From SIG452 sp045541975 (GTDB lineage Bacteria; Bacillota; Clostridia; UMGS1840): DNA of 33,631 nt. The translations under genes were made by a program, and so were the position numbers. The number at the start of each line of letters is the position of its first letter. Positions within the stretch are counted from its first letter, which is position 1. The DNA lies in assembly GCA_045541975.1 (NCBI GenBank), contig JAZQKB010000032.1:1-33631 (forward strand), given 5' to 3'. Shown piece by piece: positions 23,577 to 31,950 of the stretch. A model generated the notes under the pieces. That model saw only the letters and a program-made list of their open reading frames with translations. It made no database searches and had not been told where the DNA came from.

Positions 23577-25811
23577 ATGGTATTATGCTCAAAATGTAAA
23601 AAGAATATGGCGGTTGTGTTCGTCACGAAAATGGAGAACGGAAAGGAAGTTTCCGAAGGTCTTTGTTTTCAGTGCGCCAAAGAAATGGGAATTAAACCTT
23701 TTGATAAAATGCTTTCCCAGTTTGGCATCAATGAAGACGATTTCATGCACATGAATGAAGAACTCACCGAAATGATGGAACAGGGCGCTATGTTCGGCGA
23801 TAATATGATGATGATGCCCATGGAGGAAATGCCCGAAGGGGAAGAAATCCGTCCTGAGGACATCGGCATCAAACAGAAAACCAAAAAACAAAAACCCAAA
23901 AAGAAGACTCCGTTGGAATCTTACGGAACCAACTTAAATGACAAAGCCCGTCTGGGCGAAATTGATGCGGTCATCGGCAGAGAAACCGAAATCAACCGTG
24001 TGATTCACATTTTAAACCGCAGAACCAAAAACAATCCCGTTCTCTTAGGGGAACCCGGTGTGGGCAAAACCGCCATTGCAGAAGGTCTGGCACTAAAGAT
24101 TGTGAAAGGGGAAGTCCCCCACAAGCTGTTAAACGCCCAGATTTTCCTGGTGGACTTTGCAGGAATGATTGCAGGCACCCAGTTTCGGGGGCAGTTTGAA
24201 CAGCGTTTAAAGGCTGTCATCACCGATGCCATCGAGCGTGGAAATGTTATCTTAGTGATTGACGAAATCCACAATATTGTGGCGGCAGGAGATGCCAACG
24301 GCGCCATGAACGCGGCAAACATTTTAAAACCCTATCTGGCAAAAGGGGAACTGCGGATGATTGGAGCCACCACTCCTGAAGAATACCGCAAACACATTGA
24401 AAAGGATTCTGCATTAGAACGCCGCTTTGCAACGGTGATGGTGGAAGAACCCGATGTGTACGAAACCATCGAAATTTTAAAAGGAATCAAAGGCTACTAC
24501 GAAGATTATCACAAGGTAACCTACTCGGATGAAGCGATTGAAACTGCTGCCGTCATGGCAGACCGCTATATTTTCGACAGAAAGCTGCCCGATAAGGCAA
24601 TTGACTTAATGGACGAAAGCGGTGCAGTGAAAAATGTGTCCAATGACACACTGGTGGAATTGGAAAAACTCCGCAGCGAACTGCAGTCCATTGTAGAATT
24701 AAAGGAAGCATCCGTGGAAAACGATTCCATCGACGATTATCAGAAAGCAGCTGACTATAAAATCAGAGAATGCCAGCTCCGTGATCAGATTGCCGCTTTG
24801 GAAAAAGGGGCATACCGTGCGGTTACCACCGAGGATATTGCCACGGTGATTGAAAATATTACCCGAATCCCTGTGAGAAACATCACGGGAATTGAAGCAA
24901 AAAATCTGATGCACTTGGAAGAAAAACTGAAACTCCGTATTGCAGGTCAGGAAGACGGAATCAACGCCGTTGCCGCTGCAGTACGCCGTGGCAGAGCAGG
25001 ATTTTCTGCTAAGAGAAAGCCCACCTCCTTTATTTTTGCAGGTCCCACGGGCGTTGGGAAAACGGAGCTTGTAAAAACCTTGGCCTATGAACTCTTTGGC
25101 TCGGAAGAAAGCATCATCCGTTTTGATATGAGTGAATATATGGAAAAGCATACGGTAGCGAAGCTGATTGGCTCGCCTCCGGGTTATGTGGGGTATGACG
25201 ATGCAGGTCTTCTTACCGAGAAAATCAGAAAAAAACCCTATTCCATTATTCTATTTGACGAAATCGAAAAAGCGCATCCCGATGTGTTTAATCTGTTACT
25301 GCAGATTTTAGATGACGGTATTTTAACCGACAGTCACGGCAAAACCGTGCGGTTCTACAATGCCATCATCGTGATGACCACCAACGCAGGCAGTGACTAC
25401 AAGGCGGCATCCTTAGGCTTTTCAAACGGAACCGAAAGCCGTGCAAAAGACAAGGTGAACAAAGCACTTCGCGAGTTTTTCCGTCCCGAATTTTTAAACC
25501 GTGTGGACAGAATTGTGGTATTTGACCCGCTGGGTAAAGAAGAGCTTACTAAAATTACCCACATTATGCTTTCCGATATTGAAAAGAATCTTCGAGAAAA
25601 GAAACTTTATGTTACTTTTACCGATTCTTTGGTGGAATATCTCATCGAAAACGGCTTTGATGAAAAATTCGGTGCCCGTCCCCTTCGCCGTTTGATTGAA
25701 CGGGAAGTGGAAGACAAGATTGCAGATTTGTTTATTTCCGGCACTCTGCAAACAGGTGACACCTTTACGACAGACTGCAAGAATGACGAAATCGTTATTG
25801 AGAAATTGTAG
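23577..25811 (+). CDS. clpE: ClpE-like ATP-dependent protease ATPase subunit
   Basis: A 744-aa Hsp100 unfoldase feeding ClpP. The N-terminus has a C4 zinc finger (Cys4, Cys7, Cys30, Cys33) in place of Clp_N repeats, the hallmark of ClpE. Next comes a Met/acid-rich linker (NMMMMPMEEMPEGEE) and a Lys-rich stretch, then AAA1 with Walker A GEPGVGKT at 158-165, a UVR-like coiled segment near 382-405, and AAA2 with GPTGVGKTE near 489. An LGF tripeptide (AASLGFSNG) fits the ClpP-docking loop. No ctsR/mcsAB or CIRCE-like element is seen upstream. Confidence 0.9.
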   Translation: MVLCSKCKKNMAVVFVTKMENGKEVSEGLCFQCAKEMGIKPFDKMLSQFGINEDDFMHMNEELTEMMEQGAMFGDNMMMMPMEEMPEGEEIRPEDIGIKQKTKKQKPKKKTPLESYGTNLNDKARLGEIDAVIGRETEINRVIHILNRRTKNNPVLLGEPGVGKTAIAEGLALKIVKGEVPHKLLNAQIFLVDFAGMIAGTQFRGQFEQRLKAVITDAIERGNVILVIDEIHNIVAAGDANGAMNAANILKPYLAKGELRMIGATTPEEYRKHIEKDSALERRFATVMVEEPDVYETIEILKGIKGYYEDYHKVTYSDEAIETAAVMADRYIFDRKLPDKAIDLMDESGAVKNVSNDTLVELEKLRSELQSIVELKEASVENDSIDDYQKAADYKIRECQLRDQIAALEKGAYRAVTTEDIATVIENITRIPVRNITGIEAKNLMHLEEKLKLRIAGQEDGINAVAAAVRRGRAGFSAKRKPTSFIFAGPTGVGKTELVKTLAYELFGSEESIIRFDMSEYMEKHTVAKLIGSPPGYVGYDDAGLLTEKIRKKPYSIILFDEIEKAHPDVFNLLLQILDDGILTDSHGKTVRFYNAIIVMTTNAGSDYKAASLGFSNGTESRAKDKVNKALREFFRPEFLNRVDRIVVFDPLGKEELTKITHIMLSDIEKNLREKKLYVTFTDSLVEYLIENGFDEKFGARPLRRLIEREVEDKIADLFISGTLQTGDTFTTDCKNDEIVIEKL

Positions 25812-25833
25812 GGAAGCACCTATGTGTGCTTCC
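25808..25833. repeat. family D hairpin, copy 2
   Basis: GTAG + GGAAGCAC-CTATGT-GTGCTTCC; it overlaps the TAG stop of clpE. Same loop as the 4347 copy, with both stem arms changed to keep pairing. Confidence 0.7.
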
Positions 25834-25853
25834 GCAAAAAACACACAATGAAA

Positions 25854-25883
25854 AGAACGCTATTTTTGATAGCGTTCTTTTTT
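25854..25883 (+). terminator. intrinsic terminator of clpE
   Basis: 10-bp stem AGAACGCTAT/ATAGCGTTCT (25854-25878) and six T (25878-25883). Confidence 0.92.
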
Positions 25884-25900
25884 GTTTCGTCAAGAAAAAC

Positions 25901-25926
25901 AAAACGACACATAGGTCGTTCCCTAC
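25901..25926. repeat. family D hairpin, copy 3 (inverted)
   Basis: On the minus strand GTAG + GGAACGAC-CTATGT-GTCGTTTT; the outer two pairs become G-U. It faces copy 2 across the clpE terminator, giving an inverted pair. Confidence 0.68.
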
Positions 25927-25941
25927 AAGTCCTACCAAAAC

Positions 25942-25975
25942 AAAAAAGACGAGATTTGAAATCTCGTCTTTTTTT
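25942..25975. terminator. bidirectional terminator, palindrome copy 2
   Basis: GACGAGATTT-G-AAATCTCGTC (25948-25968) with A- and T-runs; same palindrome as 4241-4261. Here it lies at the 3' end of cysteine-rich gene copy 2 and shares bases with that gene's stop. Confidence 0.82.
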
Positions 25976-26260
25976 ATACGCTATCGTTTTTTAATTGTTC
26001 GTGTATTATTTCAACAATTTCTGATTTTAACGCATCGTTTTCATTTCGGGGACATTCTACATGAACACATTCATTACAAGGTTTTTTCCTAAAATGATTG
26101 ATACAGCAACACAAATAATTACATTCATCGCAACAGCATTCGTTTCCGTTTTCACCGTTGCCGGGGCAATCCTTACCCCCATTTCCCGGAATCAGTTCAA
26201 TTCCGGTTGGTTTATCAATAATCATGTGGTTTTCCTCCTAAAATAAAAAATGCGTAGCCG
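25966..26260 (-). repeat. duplicated segment, copy 2 (cysteine-rich gene)
   Basis: Nearly the same as 3575-3872. On the upstream side similarity stops at GCGTAGCCGAAG; the next bases (TTAAATGACG) are unrelated, so the promoter and structured leader are missing and the terminator stem is cut in half. Confidence 0.85.
25974..26225 (-). CDS. small cysteine-rich protein, copy 2
   Basis: An 83-aa paralogue of the protein at 3584 with eleven cysteines (Ile30 is Cys here, giving CCCDEC). Other changes: I54V, I71V, T73I, H77Q, N82S, L83V. The AGGAGG site is kept but no promoter is visible nearby, so it may be silent or read from minus-strand transcription farther upstream. It marks the left border of the accessory region. 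Confidence 0.72.
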   Translation of the reverse strand: MIIDKPTGIELIPGNGGKDCPGNGENGNECCCDECNYLCCCINHFRKKPCNECVHVECPRNENDALKSEIVEIIHEQLKNDSV

Positions 26261-26292
26261 AAGTTAAATGACGATAAGGAAGAAAGGTAAAA

Positions 26293-26370
26293 ATGTGTTA
26301 TACAGCCGGATTGATACGATATTGTAGAAAATTAATTTTTGGAGGATTTTACAATGAAATCAATGTTTGA
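26293..26370 (+). CDS. possible 25-aa leader ORF overlapping tnpV
   Basis: Starts MCYTAGLIRYCRKLIFGG and ends NEINV; AAAGG lies five bases before the ATG. The tnpV ribosome site is inside it and its stop overlaps the tnpV start region, as for a coupling leader or the remnant tail of a lost upstream gene. Weakly supported. Confidence 0.3.
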   Translation: MCYTAGLIRYCRKLIFGGFYNEINV

Positions 26371-26725
26371 ACAAAACGGCGGAACATATACAAAGGTCGG
26401 AGATTATTATATCCCTAATATTGCAGTACCCGACACTAAGAAGTATAATATCGGTAAATATGGAAATTTGCGAAAAACATTTTTGAAAGAACATCACAAA
26501 TCCTATTACACAATTCTTTTTATGGAAGGTAAGTTGTTTGAACACCTTGCGGAGATAGACGAAACTTGCCATAAATGTTTAAAAGATTTGATAACAAAAA
26601 TGTCAGAACAAGAAGGTGTTACGGAAAAGTTAAAAGCAACAGACCAAATAGCTTGGGTGCAGAAAATGAATAATATTCGCAGCCGAGCAGAAGAAGTCGT
26701 GATGCGTGAATATGTGTACGGATAA
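26354..26725 (+). CDS. tnpV: TnpV family transposon-encoded protein
   Basis: A 123-aa protein matching TnpV of Tn4451-like mobilisable elements: GTYTKVGDYYIPNI start, GKYGNLRKTFLKEHH, and a C-terminal helix ending MREYVYG. Its role in transposition is unclear. No TnpX-type serine recombinase is in the window, so this is a remnant or the edge of a larger element. ATG 26354 has GGAGGA eight to nine bases upstream; the frame opens earlier at 26339 without a ribosome site. Confidence 0.85.
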   Translation: MKSMFEQNGGTYTKVGDYYIPNIAVPDTKKYNIGKYGNLRKTFLKEHHKSYYTILFMEGKLFEHLAEIDETCHKCLKDLITKMSEQEGVTEKLKATDQIAWVQKMNNIRSRAEEVVMREYVYG

Positions 26726-26818
26726 TTTGAATACTTTGCAGAATTTTTTGCTACTAAGACATTGTCATGTGATAACATCTCATTTCATATAACGAAAAAA
26801 GAATGTTAAATTACAAAT

Positions 26819-26853
26819 GTATCCTCCTTGTGCCAAAAGCACAAGGAGGATAC
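26819..26853 (-). terminator. perfect 15-bp hairpin at end of FRG gene
   Basis: GTATCCTCCTTGTGC and GCACAAGGAGGATAC with a 5-nt loop, 10 bases after the FRG stop. The T-tract after it on the minus strand is weak (CATTTGTAATTT), so it may be a terminator, an mRNA-stabilising hairpin or a repeat. Its arm contains AAGGAGGAT, a masked ribosome-site sequence. Confidence 0.6.
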
Positions 26854-26862
26854 ATAAAGATA

Positions 26863-27966
26863 TTAAATATAAAACTTTTCACTTTCTATCATTTCAGTAT
26901 ACACATCAACATCAGGATAAAGTTCACTTCTTCTTTCACCGGACATTATTAAAGATTTGGCGACAGCTACGGGATTTAAAATATTAATTTTAATCAAGCA
27001 ATCTTGTATGTTTTTCTGATTTTCCATTTTTCGAACATCAAATTTACTAATGTTATACACATCTTTGGATTCATTGCTTAAGATATAATTAGGGAAAATC
27101 GTAAACACCCCTCGTTGTGCACGAATCCTTTCGCTATGATATGGCTGAAGAATTGCTAATGGCGGAAGTATATCATCCGTAACTTTTTTTATTTCGCTTG
27201 GTAATGCATCACTATAATAACGCAAACATAGATAATAAAATGGATTGAATTCCAATGTTTTTACAAGATTTTTTATTCTTGAGATATTTTCAGCTCGAAA
27301 CTTGTCTAAAACACATAAGCTCAATATACCAGAAATGCTTTCGTCATCTATTTTAATGTTTTTTTCATTTGTTGAAAAATATATGTTTTTTTCAGAGGAC
27401 ATTTTATTAATAATTTTTTCTTTATCACTCCTTTTAATATCTATATCTGAAAAAGCCTGTAATGCAGCTTTTTTACCAACATCAGAAGCAAAAAAATCAA
27501 AGACTTTTTCATTAAGTTTTTGAGGGTTCAGCATCCAAACAACAGGCGTACATAATCTTCTCTTATTAGATAGATCAAGTGTAATTTTAGGCGTTAAATA
27601 TGATTCAAGTGCAAATGAGAGTGCTGTACGCGCTGATTCAGACCAATCCATCATTCTAGTTTTTCCCAAATGATGTTGATAAACCTCTTGCCATTCCAAT
27701 TTCGACGAAATGTTATCATTGACGCAATGAGTAGTTCTTGCAGAAAAATTTTGATACCTTGTAAATTCTCTTAGCGTTAGTTGTGTATTAGTAAAACAAG
27801 AGTTCACTTTGGGCATAAATCCTCTTTGCATTGATGGTTGCAAATCATAATAATTGAATTCATGTCCACGAAACCAAATAGTCTTACTGTTTTCCGTTAT
27901 TTTAAATGGATTATTGCCAATTACACCATAAAAGTCTTCCAGAGTATATACATCATATTCTTTCAT
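26863..27966 (-). CDS. FRG-domain protein
   Basis: A 367-aa AT-rich gene. The N-terminal FRG domain is clear: TIWFRGHEFNYYDLQPSMQRG region near 29-50 (Phe-Arg-Gly at 32-34) and HHLGKTRMMDWSESARTALSF near 98-118. FRG domains (PF08867) have no settled biochemical role; they occur in accessory regions. The rest (130-367) is not recognised. An upstream TTG (27978) also keeps frame, but GGA-spaced ATG 27966 is preferred. It begins 18 nt after the stop of the 1107-aa gene, so they form one unit. Confidence 0.85.
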   Translation of the reverse strand: MKEYDVYTLEDFYGVIGNNPFKITENSKTIWFRGHEFNYYDLQPSMQRGFMPKVNSCFTNTQLTLREFTRYQNFSARTTHCVNDNISSKLEWQEVYQHHLGKTRMMDWSESARTALSFALESYLTPKITLDLSNKRRLCTPVVWMLNPQKLNEKVFDFFASDVGKKAALQAFSDIDIKRSDKEKIINKMSSEKNIYFSTNEKNIKIDDESISGILSLCVLDKFRAENISRIKNLVKTLEFNPFYYLCLRYYSDALPSEIKKVTDDILPPLAILQPYHSERIRAQRGVFTIFPNYILSNESKDVYNISKFDVRKMENQKNIQDCLIKINILNPVAVAKSLIMSGERRSELYPDVDVYTEMIESEKFYI

Positions 27967-27984
27967 AAAATATTCCAAAACCTT

Positions 27985-30900
27985 TTAATTAGTTTTGTTT
28001 TCCTCCTTATCACAAAAAAGTAACTTCATACATTGTTCAAGAGATAAAACATTATCTTCTTTATTAATTTCACTTATTAATCCATTATATAGATCTCTAT
28101 GTTTACAGTAATATTTAAAGACAAAGTTTATATGATGTTCAAAAAAAGCCTGATATTGTTTCAATTCTTTTTTTGTGATTGTGCTAATATTGTAATATTC
28201 GCCAATTACTTTTACTGCATTATCTGCTTTGCAATTTTTTACCCAATTTGCATTATTAATTTTATTATATAAAGAATTAAAGTGCTTTTGAATTCCATCA
28301 TCAGAAAATTGAATGTCAAATATATTTATACTATTCATATAATTTTTCATTAAAATAATATTTTCTTTTATTTTCTTATAAAATCCAATTGAGTTATTTT
28401 CGACAGCATCAAAACTTTGTTCAATATACTCGTCAAGTTTTATACAAAACTCTCCCTTTAATTCATTAAATTCTTGTGCTATGGTTACACTACTATTATT
28501 TGAGAATCTTTTAACAGCTTCATGTATTAATAGTGTAGTTACTACGGTATTTATACGATCTGATGTTTGAGACTGCCCTTTTTCCCACATCCCAAATTTT
28601 TCCTTTTCAAATATATTCGTTAAAAAACGTACATATCCAAATGGAGAAAAACCAAAAGCAGCGCACATTCCTAAATCTGCACATATTTCACCGTAGCAAT
28701 CTATTTTATCCCTGAACAAATTATGTATTTGACCGCTAATTCGATACAAAACTTTTTTTAGCAGATTTACAAAAGAATCTTTTTCTTCATTATACAAACC
28801 CATGGTGTTAAATATATTTCTGTATTTTGAGGAACGAAAAAATATATGATATTCCGAATTTGTAGAACAACATTCTTCTACTGCATTGTGAAGTTCTTTA
28901 AATATTTTTTCTAAATTCATATCTACTTGTTCGGTAGATGTTCTGTGTACCGGAAAAGCATTTCCAATAATATTTAAACTTAAAGTTATATCTATAATTT
29001 CTTCGCAAAATTTTATTAGTTTTTCATCATTAAGTCTAATACTTTTATTTTTGCGTTTGTGTTTATAAAAGTTTTGTATTTGTGTTAAGATTAATTTTGA
29101 ATTATTAAACTTAAGTACATCATAAGAAAAACCAATGACATCATTTACATAATTACAGAATTCATAATATAAATCGTCATAAGATATTTCAAGCATTTTA
29201 TTAACAAGATTATGTAGTATGCTATATTCTCGAAGCAATTCCTTTTGATCAATTACTCCTGTTGCCGATTTCATTTTTGTTATCAATGTTTCAATGCTTT
29301 TTAAATCCGTATCTACTTTACGTCTTTTTAATAATTCAATTTTTGATTCATCAATTAATTGCTGTTTTTTGAAATAAATCCAATTATATAGTTCTTCTAT
29401 ATGCTGACAAGCTACATTACTATTAAGGGATAAGAGCGACTCTTTGTTAGTGTTATAAATAATCCTTTCACTTGTCCTATCGGTAAATGACAAAAGTTGC
29501 TCTTCTATTAAAGCTTGTAATTTGGTCGGAATTTCAAACATATGCCAATTATTAATTACCTTATAATTTCTTTGAAAGATAACGTTTTTTAATGTTTTAA
29601 ATAAAACTTGCGTTATAAATGTCTGTAATCCATTAATTGTTAAAGTCTTTATTTCTGACTCTCGTAACAATTCTTGAACAATTTTTACAGATAGATTTTC
29701 TATAAGATCATCTACGATGGCATTGTTTCTGTCCTTACGTTTCATATATCTAAACTCATGAGATAATTCATGCGTTAAAAGAGGAAGTACGTGTCTAATG
29801 TTTGCAAATCTGCTATATGTAGGAAAAATAACCGCATATAAGCTCATGCGCTCCTGTTTATATTCTTCGGGTTCCTTATCAAATAATGTTGCCACAGATA
29901 TTGCATCTGCATTCATATCAAACAAAGCGATCGGTAGAATCTTTCGCCTTTTCTCTTTTTCGTCAATATCATATTGATTATAAAACTCACAGCATATATT
30001 GTGCAAATAAGCTGTATAAGCCAATAAATATTTTTCGGTATTTACTTTGGCTTGCATTTCGTGAGTAGGATAGTTTACTGAATCTTGATTCAAATATTGA
30101 AGAATTTTATTATAGTTGTTTATACAATTTATTGTTTTATTGCCATTAATCTTTAACATTTTGCAAAAATGCATCTTCAAATGAGATGTATTAGCCTTTT
30201 TTATATTAAAAATACTCTTTTTAATACCATCAAACAACAAACAACATTGGATATAGAAAATGTACCCATTTACACTCGTAAACTGATACCACAAATCGCA
30301 AAAAGTATTAATGAGTTCATGTATTAATAATATATCTTCTTCAATTTGATATTTACCGATAGGTAGATTCTTTACTTCCTCTTCAATAATCTCTAATTCA
30401 TTTCGAAGTTTTTCTATGTAGTTTAGCTTTTTATCTATAAACAAATCTTCCTGCGAAAATTTTGTTGGAATTAACGCATGATTGCAAAAGAAAATTCTCT
30501 CATGAACGATATCAACAACTTTTGAATTTCCGGAATATTTATTTTTTATAAATACTGGAAAAATTTCTTCAAAATATTGTTTAAAGGACACACGGACTAC
30601 ATTGCCGCCTATTCCCAAAACACCCTTATGTTTATAAATATTATATTGCGAACCGCTTGTAACTCGAAGATCAAACTCAATATTTTCGTTATATTTATAA
30701 AGTTGCGTGTCTAAATTATTCACCTTTTTTGATATGCACTGAAATGTTGTGATATTAGATTCTATACCGGTTTCATCGAGTAATCGTTTTATCGATACGA
30801 AAGATGAATAGATGTCTTCTAAAGAAGCTGTTCGAATCACAACGCACAAATCAGCACAATTCAGAGTTCTGTATATTTCAAAAAGAAATTCTTTACCTTT

Positions 30901-31308
30901 TAAAATATTCTTGAAACTATTAGCTGTATCATCGGTCAAAGTTTCAAAACTTTTTTCTGCAATCTTATTTATAGAAACAAGTATAATTCCTAAAAAGGGT
31001 TTATCTCCTTTCTTATATTCAAACACATCATAAGTTGTTCCATAACTATTTCCATTGTATATACAGAAAAGTTGTTCAGATAATACATTTTCTTTTTTAT
31101 TAGGATATTCTATACCTAAGCAATTTTTATATGATAAATATTTTTCGTTTTCGGGTTTTATATATAACAATTCGTCGAAAAATCCAAAAGTATAGAAATC
31201 TTCTGAAATGAAATCTCGATATGAAGAATGGGGCTTAATAGAACCATTAATGTTTTTTACTATTTGAATTAATCTGGTGAATTCTAGTGCGTTTTTTGTA
31301 TTATCCAT
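27985..31308 (-). CDS. 1107-aa protein with HELSH zinc-metalloprotease motif
   Basis: I do not recognise the whole protein. An HEXXH motif, LLTHELSHEF, is at 511-519; a distant EICAD at 874-878 could supply the third metal ligand as in gluzincins (inference). Residues about 100-190 alternate strand and helix (FLGIILVSIN, ADLCVVIRTASLEDI), possibly a ferredoxin-like sensor fold. Long charged helices fill 290-460 and 640-760. There is no signal peptide or membrane segment, so it should be cytoplasmic. GAGGAG lies seven bases before the ATG. Very AT-rich, unlike the housekeeping genes. It is followed by the FRG gene and preceded by a 65-aa gene with a terminator-like hairpin between. Most likely a defence, toxin or stress effector; confidence in that role is low. 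Confidence 0.85.
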   Translation of the reverse strand: MDNTKNALEFTRLIQIVKNINGSIKPHSSYRDFISEDFYTFGFFDELLYIKPENEKYLSYKNCLGIEYPNKKENVLSEQLFCIYNGNSYGTTYDVFEYKKGDKPFLGIILVSINKIAEKSFETLTDDTANSFKNILKGKEFLFEIYRTLNCADLCVVIRTASLEDIYSSFVSIKRLLDETGIESNITTFQCISKKVNNLDTQLYKYNENIEFDLRVTSGSQYNIYKHKGVLGIGGNVVRVSFKQYFEEIFPVFIKNKYSGNSKVVDIVHERIFFCNHALIPTKFSQEDLFIDKKLNYIEKLRNELEIIEEEVKNLPIGKYQIEEDILLIHELINTFCDLWYQFTSVNGYIFYIQCCLLFDGIKKSIFNIKKANTSHLKMHFCKMLKINGNKTINCINNYNKILQYLNQDSVNYPTHEMQAKVNTEKYLLAYTAYLHNICCEFYNQYDIDEKEKRRKILPIALFDMNADAISVATLFDKEPEEYKQERMSLYAVIFPTYSRFANIRHVLPLLTHELSHEFRYMKRKDRNNAIVDDLIENLSVKIVQELLRESEIKTLTINGLQTFITQVLFKTLKNVIFQRNYKVINNWHMFEIPTKLQALIEEQLLSFTDRTSERIIYNTNKESLLSLNSNVACQHIEELYNWIYFKKQQLIDESKIELLKRRKVDTDLKSIETLITKMKSATGVIDQKELLREYSILHNLVNKMLEISYDDLYYEFCNYVNDVIGFSYDVLKFNNSKLILTQIQNFYKHKRKNKSIRLNDEKLIKFCEEIIDITLSLNIIGNAFPVHRTSTEQVDMNLEKIFKELHNAVEECCSTNSEYHIFFRSSKYRNIFNTMGLYNEEKDSFVNLLKKVLYRISGQIHNLFRDKIDCYGEICADLGMCAAFGFSPFGYVRFLTNIFEKEKFGMWEKGQSQTSDRINTVVTTLLIHEAVKRFSNNSSVTIAQEFNELKGEFCIKLDEYIEQSFDAVENNSIGFYKKIKENIILMKNYMNSINIFDIQFSDDGIQKHFNSLYNKINNANWVKNCKADNAVKVIGEYYNISTITKKELKQYQAFFEHHINFVFKYYCKHRDLYNGLISEINKEDNVLSLEQCMKLLFCDKEENKTN

Positions 31309-31341
31309 AAATTTCTCCTCTTTGCTGTATATAATAATTAT

Positions 31342-31384
31342 AAAAAAACTGCGAATATACTATCATTCAGTACATTCGCAGTTT
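31342..31384 (-). terminator. terminator or attenuator between 65-aa and 1107-aa genes
   Basis: AAACTGCGAAT and ATTCGCAGTTT, perfect 11-bp arms (31346-31356, 31374-31384), followed on the minus strand by seven T. Only 33 nt remain to the 1107-aa start, with no well-placed -35/-10 pair, so the large genes may depend on read-through. Confidence 0.75.
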
Positions 31385-31395
31385 AATTCTGATAT

Positions 31396-31593
31396 TTAAA
31401 TATTAGAACATACACTTCTTTTCTGTTCATTATATTTCTTGGCAGCAACAGCTACCTCTTTAATTCTTAACTCAGGATTATACTTGTAAAAATCTAACCC
31501 ATCTTGTATCATAAAAAATTCAGTATGCTGCGAATGCGTTCTGTATTCCTCATTTACAAACGTATTCACAGTTAAGTATTCTTCTTTATCCAT
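31396..31593 (-). CDS. 65-aa hypothetical protein
   Basis: Starts MDKEEYLTVNTFVNEEYRTH and has a C-terminal basic helix (ELRIKEVAVAAKKYNEQKR). Unrecognised. The AGGAGG site fits the second of two adjacent ATGs (31593) better than the first (31596). It has its own consensus promoter with a palindromic operator-like site and is followed by a hairpin terminator. Position suggests it accompanies the HELSH/FRG genes, perhaps as regulator or antitoxin-like partner (inference). Confidence 0.68.
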   Translation of the reverse strand: MDKEEYLTVNTFVNEEYRTHSQHTEFFMIQDGLDFYKYNPELRIKEVAVAAKKYNEQKRSVCSNI

Positions 31594-31658
31594 CATTTAC
31601 CTCCTAAAATTCTATGGATGAAAGCGAATACTATCCATATAATTTTCATAATGTGGAC

Positions 31659-31701
31659 AGTATATCACACTATTAGAAAAAAGTCAAGACTTTTTTCTAA
31701 T
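31659..31701 (-). promoter_or_regulatory. promoter with overlapping palindromic operator
   Basis: Minus-strand TTGACT (31682-31687), 17-nt spacer, TATACT (31659-31664). The -35 box lies at the centre of a perfect palindrome with 14-bp arms, ATTAGAAAAAAGTC and GACTTTTTTCTAAT (31672-31701). A dimeric repressor bound there would block RNA polymerase. Confidence 0.8.
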
Positions 31702-31903
31702 AAAGATAAAATTTGTGCAATTTGACACATACTAAAGCTTGTTATAATCAGTTTCTAAGAATAGAATAGCATAAAAAATGACAAAAATCAATATATTTTT
31801 GAAATATATGCATATAATATCTAATACAGTATATGCTGAACTATTTATATTTTGCTCTAAAATCAGAAAATTATATTAGAAAAAATTAGAAATTTTAAAA
31901 TCA

Positions 31904-31936
31904 TTTAGAGGATTAACGATAGGCTAATCCTCTAAA
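31904..31936. repeat. perfect 12-bp inverted repeat
   Basis: TTTAGAGGATTA and TAATCCTCTAAA with a 9-nt loop, just past the end of the SLH pseudogene. It lacks a clear T-run; probably the worn terminator of that gene. Confidence 0.55.
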
Positions 31937-31950
31937 CGTGGTTCTATTAT

